The notes under the pieces were generated by a model. The model saw nothing but the letters and a program-made list of their open reading frames with translations, was not told the origin of the DNA and searched no databases. Shown here one piece after another: positions 9,442 through 17,794 of a DNA stretch of 64,000 nucleotides. A program made the translations under genes and the position numbers. How positions within the stretch are numbered: the first letter of the stretch is position 1; each line of letters opens with the position of its first letter. The stretch comes from Mesorhizobium sp. 131-2-1 (GTDB lineage: Bacteria; Pseudomonadota; Alphaproteobacteria; Rhizobiales; Rhizobiaceae). Where the stretch lies: positions 6,324,501-6,388,500 of the forward strand of contig NZ_AP023247.1 of NCBI RefSeq assembly GCF_016756535.1, read 5' to 3'.

Positions 9442-10416
9442 TCAGCGAATAACCGGCTCGCCATGGAAGCGCCGGCGCGAGGGCGGCGAGACGCCGAAGC
9501 CGACTTCCATCATCAGCCGTGGCGTGCGCGAAGGCACGGTGCCCATATGGAAGCCGAACGGATCCTCGACGAAACCGAGACCGGCTTCGCCGGTCAGCGT
9601 GACGGGACTGTCATCGCCATAGACCTTGAGAACCTCCTGCGCCGGATGGCCGACAAGCAGCGTGAGCTGATGCTTGATGGCGCGGCGGTTATGACTGCCA
9701 CGGACATAAACATGCGGGCCGGTGCCCTCGTCGACCGGCGTCAGATAGAAGAAGAATTTCAGCATCCGCCAGTCATCGAGGTCGAAATGATACTTGCCGA
9801 GCGAGGCACGGTTCTTGTCGGCGTCGGAAGCCTCGCTGGTCGGGAAGCTCCACCACACGCGTGTGGTGATCAATTTCGCCTGAGCGCCCAGATAATGCGC
9901 GGCGATGTCGAGCAGCAGCGGGTCGTTCTGGATGGCGACCGCTGCCTTGCAGTCGAGGATGTGTTCGAAAAAGTGTCCGCTGAGCAGCGAGCGGCCGAAA
10001 CGCTTCTCGGCCTCGGCATGGTCCTCAGCCATGAATTCGAGACGGCGATCGAAATTGCCGAAACAAGGCGTGTAGCGGGCGAAGGCGGCGATCTCCTCAT
10101 GGATGGAAGTCGGCAGGACGAGCCCGCAAAACAGCCCGTCCGACCGCAGCGCCTCGACAATTTCCTGGCGATCGACGCCGGCAAACATCGTGTCGTGGGC
10201 TTTTTGCGACACGCGAACCGGCTTTGCCCCACGCCAGTGCATCCGGCGCGCCGGCATGGTGCGGGCGAGCACGAACATCGGCAGCCATGCCGGGTTCTCG
10301 CGAATGTCCGACAGATAGGTCGGAATGCGCACGGCGATGCGGCGCAGCACGCCGCCGTTTCGCGCGATGGCCTCGAGACTGGCGGCGCCGGATTTGTCAG
10401 GGCTCGAAAGGGTCAT
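9442..10416 (-). CDS. Phytanoyl-CoA dioxygenase (PhyH)-like oxygenase
   Basis: A 324-residue protein with the layout of non-haem Fe(II)/2-oxoglutarate oxygenases of the PhyH family. A proximal iron-binding HxD is in GKYHFDLDDWRMLKFFFYLT, and a later segment GTGPHVYVRGSHNRRAI carries candidate distal His and 2-oxoglutarate-binding residues. The C-terminus (TGEAGLGFVEDPFGFHMG) adds another conserved His. The substrate is unknown. It sits upstream of the UbiM-like hydroxylase in the same direction, so the two may modify a common small molecule, but they are 420 bases apart. Confidence 0.7.
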   Translation of the reverse strand: MTLSSPDKSGAASLEAIARNGGVLRRIAVRIPTYLSDIRENPAWLPMFVLARTMPARRMHWRGAKPVRVSQKAHDTMFAGVDRQEIVEALRSDGLFCGLVLPTSIHEEIAAFARYTPCFGNFDRRLEFMAEDHAEAEKRFGRSLLSGHFFEHILDCKAAVAIQNDPLLLDIAAHYLGAQAKLITTRVWWSFPTSEASDADKNRASLGKYHFDLDDWRMLKFFFYLTPVDEGTGPHVYVRGSHNRRAIKHQLTLLVGHPAQEVLKVYGDDSPVTLTGEAGLGFVEDPFGFHMGTVPSRTPRLMMEVGFGVSPPSRRRFHGEPVIR

Positions 10417-10660
10417 GAAGGGTCCTCAGCTATGAATGCAATATGATATCGACGAAGCATCGGTTCTCACTGCCTCGCCGCTGGTCCAAGCCCGATTCCC
10501 GCAACGGAAGGACGTGTAGCCGCGCGTCGGTTTTTGTGCAACGCACAATAGCGTTGCGCGTGGCACATGCTGTTCGGATCGCCGTGCGCATCAGCCAATA
10601 TTCCAGCGGCAGGCAAACGGGGCGGCGGCACTTGAAAAGAGCCGCCGCCCGGCTTGGCAC

Positions 10661-12391
10661 CTATTGGCGGACGAACAGCGGCTGCACGCTCGCCCATTGA
10701 TCGGCGGTGCGGAAGCCGCCGCGTTTCGTGTAGCTTTCGACCGGGAATTTCATCCAGTTGGGCAGCCAGTTGTCGATCTTCTCGCGGCCGTTCTCGCCCG
10801 ACAGGCAATCGCGGATGATCTTCTTTTGCGTCTTGACCTTCTCGGCGACATTGCCGTCGGCGACAGGCTTGCCGGCGAGGTCGGCCAGCATCGCATTGGC
10901 GATCTCCCTGTCGCGCAGCAGGTCGAAGAAGGCGTCGTCCGCTTGCCACCACGCGCCCATGTCGATGCCCAGATGGTTGCCGAGCGCCTCGACGACGGCG
11001 CTGCCGGCTTCGAGCGTCTCGGCCATGACAAGGCCGAGAACGCGCATGACGTCGTCGTCGCAAAGTGCCAGCAAACGGGCAAAGACTGCGGCAAGCGCAA
11101 AGGCGTCGCCATTGCCGCCGGCTATCGCACCCTCCTCGTCGGCCTGCCCAAGCAGCGCCAGCACCGCGCGCCGTTTTTCGGCGAATGCGGCTTCGGCCCT
11201 GGACGCAGCAATGCTTGCCGCCACCGCTTCATTGGCGGTGCGCTGCGGCTCGCGGCGAACCTGCCACAGGCCCGAGCCTGCGATGGCATGCGCCACCATC
11301 AGGCGCAGCGCGACACAAGGATGGTCGAGCATGGCGGTACGCACGGCACCGTGGCGGTGCAGATCGACATAGTTCTGCATCGGCCCGGTGAGTTCCGGTC
11401 GCGACGGCTTGGCGGGGGTTTCTTCGGGCGCGCCGCCCTCGCCTTGCGCGCGGGCGCGGCGGGCTTCCTTGCGCGACAGCCAGCCCTCGTGGCATTCGAC
11501 CGCGCCGCGATGCGAGACCGATATGAAGACCTTGCCGCCCTTCTTCCTCGGCGTCTTTTCATGGTCCCATGACTGGAAATGCTGTCCCGGTTCCAGCACG
11601 GCGACCTCGGGCCAGCCGGCTTCCAGATAGGCATCGCGTTTGGCGGCAATCGCCTCGTTCTGCTTTTGCCAGAACAGGTCGGCATCGGCGAAATAGCTGT
11701 CCTCGCCGAACAGGTCGCAGACGATCAGGCCCGGATAGTCCTCGATGGCAAACAGCGCCACCTTGGTAGAAATCGACTGGCCGCCGAACAGCCATTGTTT
11801 CAATTGGTGGCCGCGCGGAGCGTATTGCTCGGGGTCGGCATAAAGCGCCAGCCAATCCTTCTGCTGCGCCTTGGAGGCCATGGTCAGATGGCGCGCCGTC
11901 TCGGCGTCGATGTCGGCGCGCCGATAGGCCTCGCGGATCTTGGGCAGAAGATCGCCGAGCGCCAGAATGCGTTTGACCAGAAGCTCGGTGACGCCGAAGG
12001 TTGCGGCGATATCTGGAATGGTGCGGCCTTCCCTCATCAGCCGCGAAAACGTCTCCCACTGCGACACCTCGTCGGGATCGAGCCGGGCGAAGTTTTCGAT
12101 CAGCGAGGCCTCGAGCGCGTCGGCGTCGTCGCCGTCTTCCATGATGGCGCAGGGCAAGGCATTGCCCTGGCCGCGCTCGTCGGCGAGCGATTTGGCGGCG
12201 AAATAGCGGCGCCGGCCGGCGACGATCTCGAAGCTTTCCGGTGTGCCGTTGGGCCGCACCAAAAGCGGCACCAGGACGCCGCGCGCGCGAACCGACGGCA
12301 GGATGTCCGACACGTCGGGCGCGCGTTTGGAATGGCGCATGTTGAGCGCGGAAATGTTGAGCTTATCAAGCGGAATGTGGGCAAGTTGCAT
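10661..12391 (-). CDS. ParB-like partition/regulatory protein of a mobile element
   Basis: A 576-residue protein with an N-terminal ParB/Spo0J nuclease-like domain (MQLAHIPLDKLNISALNMRH, then FEIVAGRRRYFAAKSL and LIENFARLDPDEVSQWETF). An HTH follows (IPDIAATFGVTELLVKRIL), and then a long C-terminal region typical of large ParB-like proteins on rhizobial plasmids and ICEs. The ATG at 12391 was chosen because it has a good GAAGGAGAC site and begins the conserved domain; the open frame extends further upstream without homology. It runs with the DUF2958 and ardC genes in a common mobile-element module. It may act in element stability or replication after excision, but no parA lies beside it. Confidence 0.85.
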   Translation of the reverse strand: MQLAHIPLDKLNISALNMRHSKRAPDVSDILPSVRARGVLVPLLVRPNGTPESFEIVAGRRRYFAAKSLADERGQGNALPCAIMEDGDDADALEASLIENFARLDPDEVSQWETFSRLMREGRTIPDIAATFGVTELLVKRILALGDLLPKIREAYRRADIDAETARHLTMASKAQQKDWLALYADPEQYAPRGHQLKQWLFGGQSISTKVALFAIEDYPGLIVCDLFGEDSYFADADLFWQKQNEAIAAKRDAYLEAGWPEVAVLEPGQHFQSWDHEKTPRKKGGKVFISVSHRGAVECHEGWLSRKEARRARAQGEGGAPEETPAKPSRPELTGPMQNYVDLHRHGAVRTAMLDHPCVALRLMVAHAIAGSGLWQVRREPQRTANEAVAASIAASRAEAAFAEKRRAVLALLGQADEEGAIAGGNGDAFALAAVFARLLALCDDDVMRVLGLVMAETLEAGSAVVEALGNHLGIDMGAWWQADDAFFDLLRDREIANAMLADLAGKPVADGNVAEKVKTQKKIIRDCLSGENGREKIDNWLPNWMKFPVESYTKRGGFRTADQWASVQPLFVRQ

Positions 12392-12470
12392 GGTTTGTCT
12401 CCTTCGTTGCGGGGTGGGATTGCCCCGCCGCAGAGGCTGCAAGCCGGCGCGGCGGGACGGTTTTCGCGCC

Positions 12471-12890
12471 CTAGCGGCGCGTCTGTTCCGCCGTGTCGGG
12501 CGGAAGCTTGGAATCGGCGTTGCCAAGGGCTTCTGCCGCCTGTCGCAGCAGCCGGTCGGCTTCGGTGATGTGGCCGGCGCTGTACGCTGCCTGGGCGTAG
12601 ACGGAGAGCGGAAAGCGCGCCTTGAATCCAAGGTCGCGCTCGATGCCGAGGCCAAGCCGCCCCTTGACGCTTGCAAGCTCGGCAAGACTGACGCTGCCGA
12701 GTTCGGGGAAGCCGAAGCCGAGGTCGCAAAGGCCGAAAAGGGTGTCGCCGTCGGCGTCGAGTTCGGTGAGAAGCCAGGTCGCTGGGCCGGTAGGATCGAA
12801 CAGTTTGACCACCGGGACATGGTCGGTTTCGGTGTCGGTTGCGCCATTGGCGAGCAGCAGGGCGCAAAGCTCGTCGGTGATCAGGATCAT
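12471..12890 (-). CDS. DUF2958 family protein
   Basis: A 139-residue protein starting MILITDELCALLLANGAT with a DUF2958 body (VVKLFDPTGPATWLLTELDADGDTLFGLCDLGFGFPELGSV). The ATG at 12890 was chosen because it begins the conserved domain and is preceded by a GAGAGGAG site; upstream codons in frame belong to a broken neighbouring gene. Such proteins occur beside ardC and parB-like genes on conjugative elements; their biochemical role is not known. Confidence 0.85.
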   Translation of the reverse strand: MILITDELCALLLANGATDTETDHVPVVKLFDPTGPATWLLTELDADGDTLFGLCDLGFGFPELGSVSLAELASVKGRLGLGIERDLGFKARFPLSVYAQAAYSAGHITEADRLLRQAAEALGNADSKLPPDTAEQTRR

Positions 12891-12903
12891 GGGAAAACTC
12901 CTC

Positions 12904-13100
12904 TCAAAACAGGGCGCGTTGATTTCTGGCGTCATCGAACAGCCCGATATCGAGCGGCTTTTACGCCGCGCGTGGGCGCATCGGCGCGTCGGCCAAAAGG
13001 GCGAGGCGGTCGCGCGTGGTGGCTGGACACCGGGAATGAGCGTCTGCTCGCCTTGCGGCGTTGGCTCGGTCCGCAGGGTGTGGCGATCGCGCGCGCTCAT
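12904..13100 (-). pseudogene. Frameshifted small gene between ardC and DUF2958
   Basis: The ATG at 13100 overlaps the ardC stop as ATGA and starts MSARDRHTLRTEPTPQGEQTLI. After LIPGVQP the continuation TTRDRLALLADAPMRPRAA is in another frame, followed by a TAA and then KPLDIGLFDDARNQRALF and a stop at 12904. A single small protein of about 65 residues is thus split by one frameshift and one nonsense codon. The 197-base length (not a multiple of three) agrees. That such a small protein normally occupies this slot is from memory of similar modules, so treat it as probable. Confidence 0.6.
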
Positions 13101-14059
13101 GCCGCGATCTCGTCTTGTTGCGCGCCTTCGGCCTCGGCGTTGAAGCCCAGAAGAAAATCGGCGGCCTTGGAGGCAAGGCTGGCGGCGCGGAAGATGGCGC
13201 GATTGTCCTCGCGCAGCACCTTCAGCCATGTGCCGATGTAGTCGGCATGGCGCACGGTCGGCTCGATGCCGAGGGTCGAGCAGACAAAGGCAGCAGTGAT
13301 TTCGGCAACCAGTTCCTCGCGCGCATAGGTCTTGGAACCGAAGGCGCCGGAGAGGTCGCGCGCCAGCCGTGCCGGGTGGCCGGTCCAGTGGCCAAGTTCG
13401 TGGAAGCAGGTGCGGTAATAGTCGATCTGCTGAAAGAATGCCGGCTGCGGCGGCACCTGAATGGAGTCACTGCCCGGCATGTAGAAAGCGCGATCGCCGC
13501 CGATGCGGAAATCCGCGCCGCTTGCTCGAATAAGTGCCTCGGCCTGCGGGACGATCTCGCGTTCGGGCAGCGGTTCGGCGTTGCCATAAAGGTGCTCGGG
13601 CAGGCCGTCGCACTGCGCGACGTTGAAGACGGTGAAGCGCTTCAAGTACGGCACCGCCTGCGGCTCGCCGCCGTCCGTCCTGGCGCGCTCCTGCTCGCCC
13701 TTTGGGACAAAGCGGTCGGCATGCACGATTGTTGTGCCGCGCTCGCCCTTCCTGACATTGCCGCCAAGGGCAAGCGCCTGCCGGAAGGTCAGCCAGTTCT
13801 GGCCGGGATAGCTGCGCTCGATGACGGCGCCCCACAGGATGAGGATGTTGATGCCGGAATAGCGGCGCCCGGTGACCGCGTTGCTGGGCAGGCCGAGGTC
13901 GGCCTTTGCGCTGCCCCATGGCTTGACCCATGGCACGGTGCCGCGCTCCAGTTCGGCAATGATGCGGTCCGTGATCTCCTGATAAAGGCTGGCGCCCGAG
14001 CGCCCGCCCCTGCCCGCGCCAGCCTCTCGGCTGCCGGAACGCTGGTGTTTTGCACGCAT
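13097..14059 (-). CDS. ardC: ArdC-type antirestriction protein
   Basis: A 320-residue ArdC-family protein. The N-terminal ssDNA-binding domain (SLYQEITDRIIAELERGTVPWVKPW, RYSGINILILWGAV, NWLTFRQALALGGNVRKGERG) is followed by a zincin-like metallopeptidase domain whose zinc motif is in YYRTCFHELGHWTGH (HExxH form HELGH) with a downstream Glu region (EELVAEITAAFVCSTLGI). ArdC proteins protect incoming conjugative DNA from restriction in the recipient. The start has a strong GGAGG site. It heads a module with the small broken gene, DUF2958 and ParB-like genes. A structured repeat (14104-14360) lies upstream. Confidence 0.88.
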   Translation of the reverse strand: MRAKHQRSGSREAGAGRGGRSGASLYQEITDRIIAELERGTVPWVKPWGSAKADLGLPSNAVTGRRYSGINILILWGAVIERSYPGQNWLTFRQALALGGNVRKGERGTTIVHADRFVPKGEQERARTDGGEPQAVPYLKRFTVFNVAQCDGLPEHLYGNAEPLPEREIVPQAEALIRASGADFRIGGDRAFYMPGSDSIQVPPQPAFFQQIDYYRTCFHELGHWTGHPARLARDLSGAFGSKTYAREELVAEITAAFVCSTLGIEPTVRHADYIGTWLKVLREDNRAIFRAASLASKAADFLLGFNAEAEGAQQDEIAA

Positions 14060-14103
14060 CGTCTGGTCCTCCGCTCTTCAATCCCGCGCCTTTCCCCGCA
14101 AGT

Positions 14104-14360
14104 GGGGTGGGCGGCGAGACGCGACCGGAAAGGCCCGCCGTCGGAGGCGGACCGCATCCGAAGGACCGGAACGAAGAGGAGGACCCGAAGCGCAAGCGAA
14201 GGGTTGCGGGACGCCGCGGCGGGCCTAGAAGGGAGTGCCGCCCACCCCGCGCCGCCGGGAAAGGCCAACAGACAAACCGCGCCGGCCGGCAGGGCGGCGA
14301 CCGTCAGCAGCCGACAGGCTGCCCGCGCCAGGGGGCGAAGCCGGATGGCCGAGACCGCCT
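14104..14360 (+). repeat. Structured non-coding element upstream of ardC, copy A
   Basis: A GC-rich, non-coding stretch that recurs at 39333-39590, again next to an ardC 5' end. It opens with GGGGTGGGCGGC (14104-14115), whose exact inverted complement GCCGCCCACCCC lies at 14237-14248. The enclosed 121 bases contain GCGGACCGCATCCGAAGGAC and AAGGGTTGCGGGA, shared with copy B. It could be an RNA, a leader, or a single-stranded promoter acting during transfer; no family name is claimed. Confidence 0.7.
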
Positions 14361-14484
14361 GAGCCTGGCGAAGAAAAAGCGGGCTCGGTTCACGAGCACC
14401 CGGCACGCGCCGTCAGGCGCGCGGGCGCATCAGATTTCTGCGCCGTGCGGACATCTGTTTGGCGTTCCGGTCGCACTCGTTCAA

Positions 14485-15453
14485 TCAGAACGAGGTCTTG
14501 ATGCCGACCATCACTGTCGCCGCGGCAAAATCGCCGCCGATCCAGTCGTCTTCGCCGCCAGTCTCTGCGCCGGTCGCAATGTCATAGGTGTTGTAGTCGC
14601 CGCGAGCGGTGAACACCTTTTCGTAGGAACCGGAGACGAAGAAGCTGGTCCGCTCGTTGTACTGGTAGCCGACGCTGCCGCCGACCATCAGAACCGGCGC
14701 CGATTCGAAATCATCCTCGAAGCGCAGGTCACGCATCCAGTGATGATCGGTAGCGCCGGCCGAGAAGGTCGTGCCGCCCTTCAGCGCAAAGCCGAAGTTC
14801 CAGCGATCCTGGACATAGGTCGCATCGATGCCGGCGAAGGCGACCGGCAATTTCTGCTGGTAGCTGATGGCCTTTGCGTCTCCTGGGAAGTCGCCAACCG
14901 AATCCCGGAAGTCGGCAACGCTGTAGACATAGGAGCCGCCATAGGCAGTCCACTTGACCGAGGTGTACTTGAAACCACCGTTGACGTTGATCAGCAGCTG
15001 GTCGCTGAACTGGAAATCGTGGCCGAGCGCGACGGTTGCCGAATAGAAGTAATCAAGATCGGTGTCGGAATGGCGCGAACGGTTGCTCCAGTCGTTCCAG
15101 CCATCATTGGTCAAGAATGACGGGTTCCAGTCATAGTCTTCCATGTAGCTGTCGCCGCTGAAGGCGATCTGGCCGGAAAGATTGGCGGTCCAGCCGGCCT
15201 CGCTGCGCGCCGTCATCTCGGCTGAGATGACCGCAGAGGTGCTTTCCCAGATAAGGTGGCTCAGCTTCGAGCCGCTGCCGGGAGCCTGATAGACCAGCTC
15301 GTTGGCCTGGATGTCGATGACGCCGACGCCGCCAACGAAAGAGAAATTGGGATTGCAGGGCGCCGGTTCGCTCGCCACCGCGTCGCTGGCCATCGCCGGC
15401 CAGGCAGCGAGCAACGCTGCCGCTCCACCAAAGACTTTCGCGTACAACTTCAT
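14485..15453 (-). CDS. Omptin-family outer-membrane protease
   Basis: A 322-residue omptin (OmpT/Pla family), an outer-membrane beta-barrel protease facing outward. MKLYAKVFGGAAALLAAWPA followed by MASDA is a signal peptide. The catalytic residues can be placed: the Asp pair in EDYDWN (about D106 and D108) and the Asp-His pair in TDHHW (about D236 and H238). The family signatures SRHSDTDLDYFYS, GGSYVYSVADFRDSVGDFP and AISYQQKLPVAFAGI align with OmpT, and the protein ends in a terminal Phe, as outer-membrane proteins do. The ATG at 15453 was chosen for the signal peptide and a GAGGGTAG site. Omptins are best known in enterobacteria; here the target may be plant or bacterial surface peptides (inference). 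Confidence 0.9.
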   Translation of the reverse strand: MKLYAKVFGGAAALLAAWPAMASDAVASEPAPCNPNFSFVGGVGVIDIQANELVYQAPGSGSKLSHLIWESTSAVISAEMTARSEAGWTANLSGQIAFSGDSYMEDYDWNPSFLTNDGWNDWSNRSRHSDTDLDYFYSATVALGHDFQFSDQLLINVNGGFKYTSVKWTAYGGSYVYSVADFRDSVGDFPGDAKAISYQQKLPVAFAGIDATYVQDRWNFGFALKGGTTFSAGATDHHWMRDLRFEDDFESAPVLMVGGSVGYQYNERTSFFVSGSYEKVFTARGDYNTYDIATGAETGGEDDWIGGDFAAATVMVGIKTSF

Positions 15454-15554
15454 AGGACTACCCTCATGGGAATCATCCGCCATTCGGCTATACGCAGCGT
15501 GCCGGGTGCACGTCACGTGCGGTCGTCTATGCAGCGCCCCTGTAGGTTGGCAAA

Positions 15555-15695
15555 ATTGCCGCCCTCGGCTCTGTTCCTCAACACTCAAGGAAACGCCGTT
15601 AGCGTGACCCGATTAACGGCGGTTTTTGCCGATGCGTTCCGGGCGGCCGGCGTGACGGGAACCCCTGCATTATCCGAGGCACACATTTACGATGA
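15555..15695 (+). pseudogene. Tyrosine recombinase fragment
   Basis: Plus-strand codons read LFLNTQGNAVSVTRLTAVFADAFRAAGV, which resembles the segment before the catalytic His-Leu-Arg-His box of phage-type integrases. Similarity stops after GTP, so it is a short remnant. Confidence 0.5.
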
Positions 15696-15797
15696 CGATG
15701 CTGGTTCGATTGCAGCGGCAGGCAGCGACCACGCCGGACCTCAATTCGCTGAGATCGTGCAGGTTGCTTTGAGCCAGCCCATAGCAAACTCTCTAGT

Positions 15798-16253
15798 CTA
15801 GATAATCCGAAAGAGCCGAGGGCCGAGTTCCTCGAACCCGTTGCGCAGGTAGAAATCGAGCGTGCGCTTCCATTTTGGTTGCCTGGGCGCTGCAAGCTCA
15901 AGTCGCTTCCAACCACGCGCATGGCCTTCCCGCGAGGCGACCTCAAGCAGTTGAGGGGCAATCCCTTTGGAGCGCTTTTCGGGTCGAACATACAGCTCCG
16001 AAATATAGCCGAACTTACCTCCTGCATAGATCGCCGTGCATTCATTCAGCACCATGATGCCGACCGGCTCGTCATCTGCACTTGCGATCACTGCGACCAC
16101 GCCAGCGTCGGCAAGCATTATCTGCGCGCTTTGTCTCACGTCGTCGGGCGCGGGCGCTTTCCCGCCAGTGAGTTCATCGAGTAGCGCGTGAATAAAACGG
16201 ACGACCGTCCCTGCGTCCGTTGCGTTGGCGCGGCGCGTAGATATGAAAGGCAT
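15798..16253 (-). CDS. GNAT family N-acetyltransferase
   Basis: A 151-residue single-domain GNAT protein. It starts MPFISTRRANATDAGTVVRF and has the central acceptor beta strands (VIASADDEPVGIMVLNECTAIY) and the acetyl-CoA-binding motif region in ISELYVRPEKRSKGIAPQLLE, followed by ARGWKRLELAAP and FYLRNGFEELGPRLFR. The substrate is not predictable. It stands alone; the AT-rich stretch upstream (16260-16630) probably carries its promoter. Confidence 0.85.
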   Translation of the reverse strand: MPFISTRRANATDAGTVVRFIHALLDELTGGKAPAPDDVRQSAQIMLADAGVVAVIASADDEPVGIMVLNECTAIYAGGKFGYISELYVRPEKRSKGIAPQLLEVASREGHARGWKRLELAAPRQPKWKRTLDFYLRNGFEELGPRLFRII

Positions 16254-16635
16254 ATTTTCTCCTGCTAGTGGTCAAAATCCCGATTCATGCTGCCATCCGC
16301 GCAGATCCGACTCACTCTTTTAGGTAACTCTGACCAATGGACAGCATTTTTCATCAAAAATATGATAAAATAATGCGAAATATATATTACAGGCATGCAG
16401 TGTTCCGGATGACTTTATCTCAATTGCGCAGATAGAGGAGCTTCTTACAGAAAATCAACCGGTCACATCACAACTGCACGGTGAAGCCCCTTGCCGAGGT
16501 AAGATGAATTTGCAGGTCTGAGCCTGGACAAACGATACAGCCTGAGACGCCCGTGCGGCCAGTACGCTAGGACAATGCAGTCGAGCAAAGAGGACATCCG
16601 TGACGGGCGGCGAGAGCGCTCGACGGTCGCCACAC
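16254..16635. other. AT-rich intergenic stretch
   Basis: About 380 bases upstream of the GNAT gene and downstream of the threonine aldolase. The part 16320-16400 is markedly AT-rich compared with its surroundings (AAATATGATAAAATAATGCG). No gene is seen; it is a likely promoter region for the minus-strand GNAT gene. Confidence 0.4.
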
Positions 16636-17724
16636 TCATTCGGCGCCAGCCGGAACAGCCGAGCCGACCGGTGCGCAGAGGCTGGTCGCCGCGCCGATCA
16701 AGTCGGACACGTCAGCCCCGGTCGTCGCGAAAGAGGTGACGAACCTCACGATCCCGGTCTGCCAGCGATCATGGTAGAAGCGGAATCCCATGTCGAGCAG
16801 CCCCCGGATCAGGGACATGGGAAGTCTGCAGAACAGTATATTGGCCTCGGGACGCTGCTGGATTTTCACGCCTGGCACCAGGGCCAACCCCTGCGCGAGC
16901 GCCGATGCCATCGCATTGGCATGGGTCGCGTTGCGAAGCCAGACACCGTCCCTCAGATAGCCGTCCATTTGCGCCGCCATGAAGCGCATCTTGGAACTCA
17001 ACTGGCCGGCACGCTTGCGGCGAAAGGCTATCGTGCTCGCGAGATCTCCGCGGAACGAGACGACTGCATCGACCCCAAACGTTCCATTCTTGGTGGCGCC
17101 AAATGACACAAGGTCGACGCCGGCCTTCCACGTCATCTCGGCTGGCGAGCAGCGCAGAGTGACGAGGGCGTTGGCGAAGCGAGCACCGTCCATGTGGAAC
17201 GCCAGGTTCGCTGATCGGCAGATATGTCCGATCGCCTTGATCTCGTCGAGCGCGTAGACCGATCCCATCTCGGTCGCCTGCGTGATGCTGACGCTGGAGG
17301 GCTGGACCGAGTGGATATCGCCCACCATGCGCGTTGCATTGGCCGCCAAGGCGTCGATGTCGATTTTGCCAGCCTCGCCTGGAAGCTGCACCAACTTCGC
17401 ACCGGCGGTGTAGAACTCCGGCGCGCCGCACTCGTCCCGGTTGATGTGTGCGTCGGCGTGCGAGAGGATGCTGCCCCATGGCGGCGTAATCGCCGCGAGC
17501 GCCAGCGCGTTTGCCGCCGACCCCGTCGAAACGAGGAACACGTCGACCGCATGCTCGAACACCTCGGCGAGCTGGCGCTCGACGGTATGCGTCAGCTCAT
17601 CGTTGCCGTAGGGAAGCGCCTGACCCGACGCGCACGCGGTGATGGCTGCGATCACCTCGGGGGAGACGCCGGCGATGTTGTCGCTGGTGAAGTCGCGGGG
17701 GCGGGTCTGCTTGCTTTCGTTCAT
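16636..17724 (-). CDS. Threonine aldolase-like PLP enzyme (copy 1)
   Basis: A 362-residue fold-type I PLP enzyme of the beta-eliminating lyase/threonine aldolase family, which cleaves L-threonine or allo-threonine to glycine and acetaldehyde. It starts with the family's FTSDNIAGVSPEVIAAI and has the substrate loop VFLVSTGSAANALAL, the PLP-binding Asp region LAFHMDGARFANALV and the lysine motif VSFGATKNGTFGVDAVV. It lies 70 bases after an AraC-type regulator in the same direction, so the two may be co-transcribed. A second, different threonine aldolase is at 58760-59818. Confidence 0.88.
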   Translation of the reverse strand: MNESKQTRPRDFTSDNIAGVSPEVIAAITACASGQALPYGNDELTHTVERQLAEVFEHAVDVFLVSTGSAANALALAAITPPWGSILSHADAHINRDECGAPEFYTAGAKLVQLPGEAGKIDIDALAANATRMVGDIHSVQPSSVSITQATEMGSVYALDEIKAIGHICRSANLAFHMDGARFANALVTLRCSPAEMTWKAGVDLVSFGATKNGTFGVDAVVSFRGDLASTIAFRRKRAGQLSSKMRFMAAQMDGYLRDGVWLRNATHANAMASALAQGLALVPGVKIQQRPEANILFCRLPMSLIRGLLDMGFRFYHDRWQTGIVRFVTSFATTGADVSDLIGAATSLCAPVGSAVPAGAE

Positions 17725-17794
17725 GGTCTGACGCTCGTTTCATCCATTGAGCGTCCAAGCTAGACGGTTCGCCGCGCGCTTTATTGAACGATAT

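Noticed and set aside
11579..12568. A 329-codon plus-strand frame
   Set aside because: It is antisense to the ParB-like gene, has no domain features, and is explained by high GC.
13061..14362. A 433-codon plus-strand frame
   Set aside because: It is antisense to ardC and its leader, and the protein has no recognisable domain.
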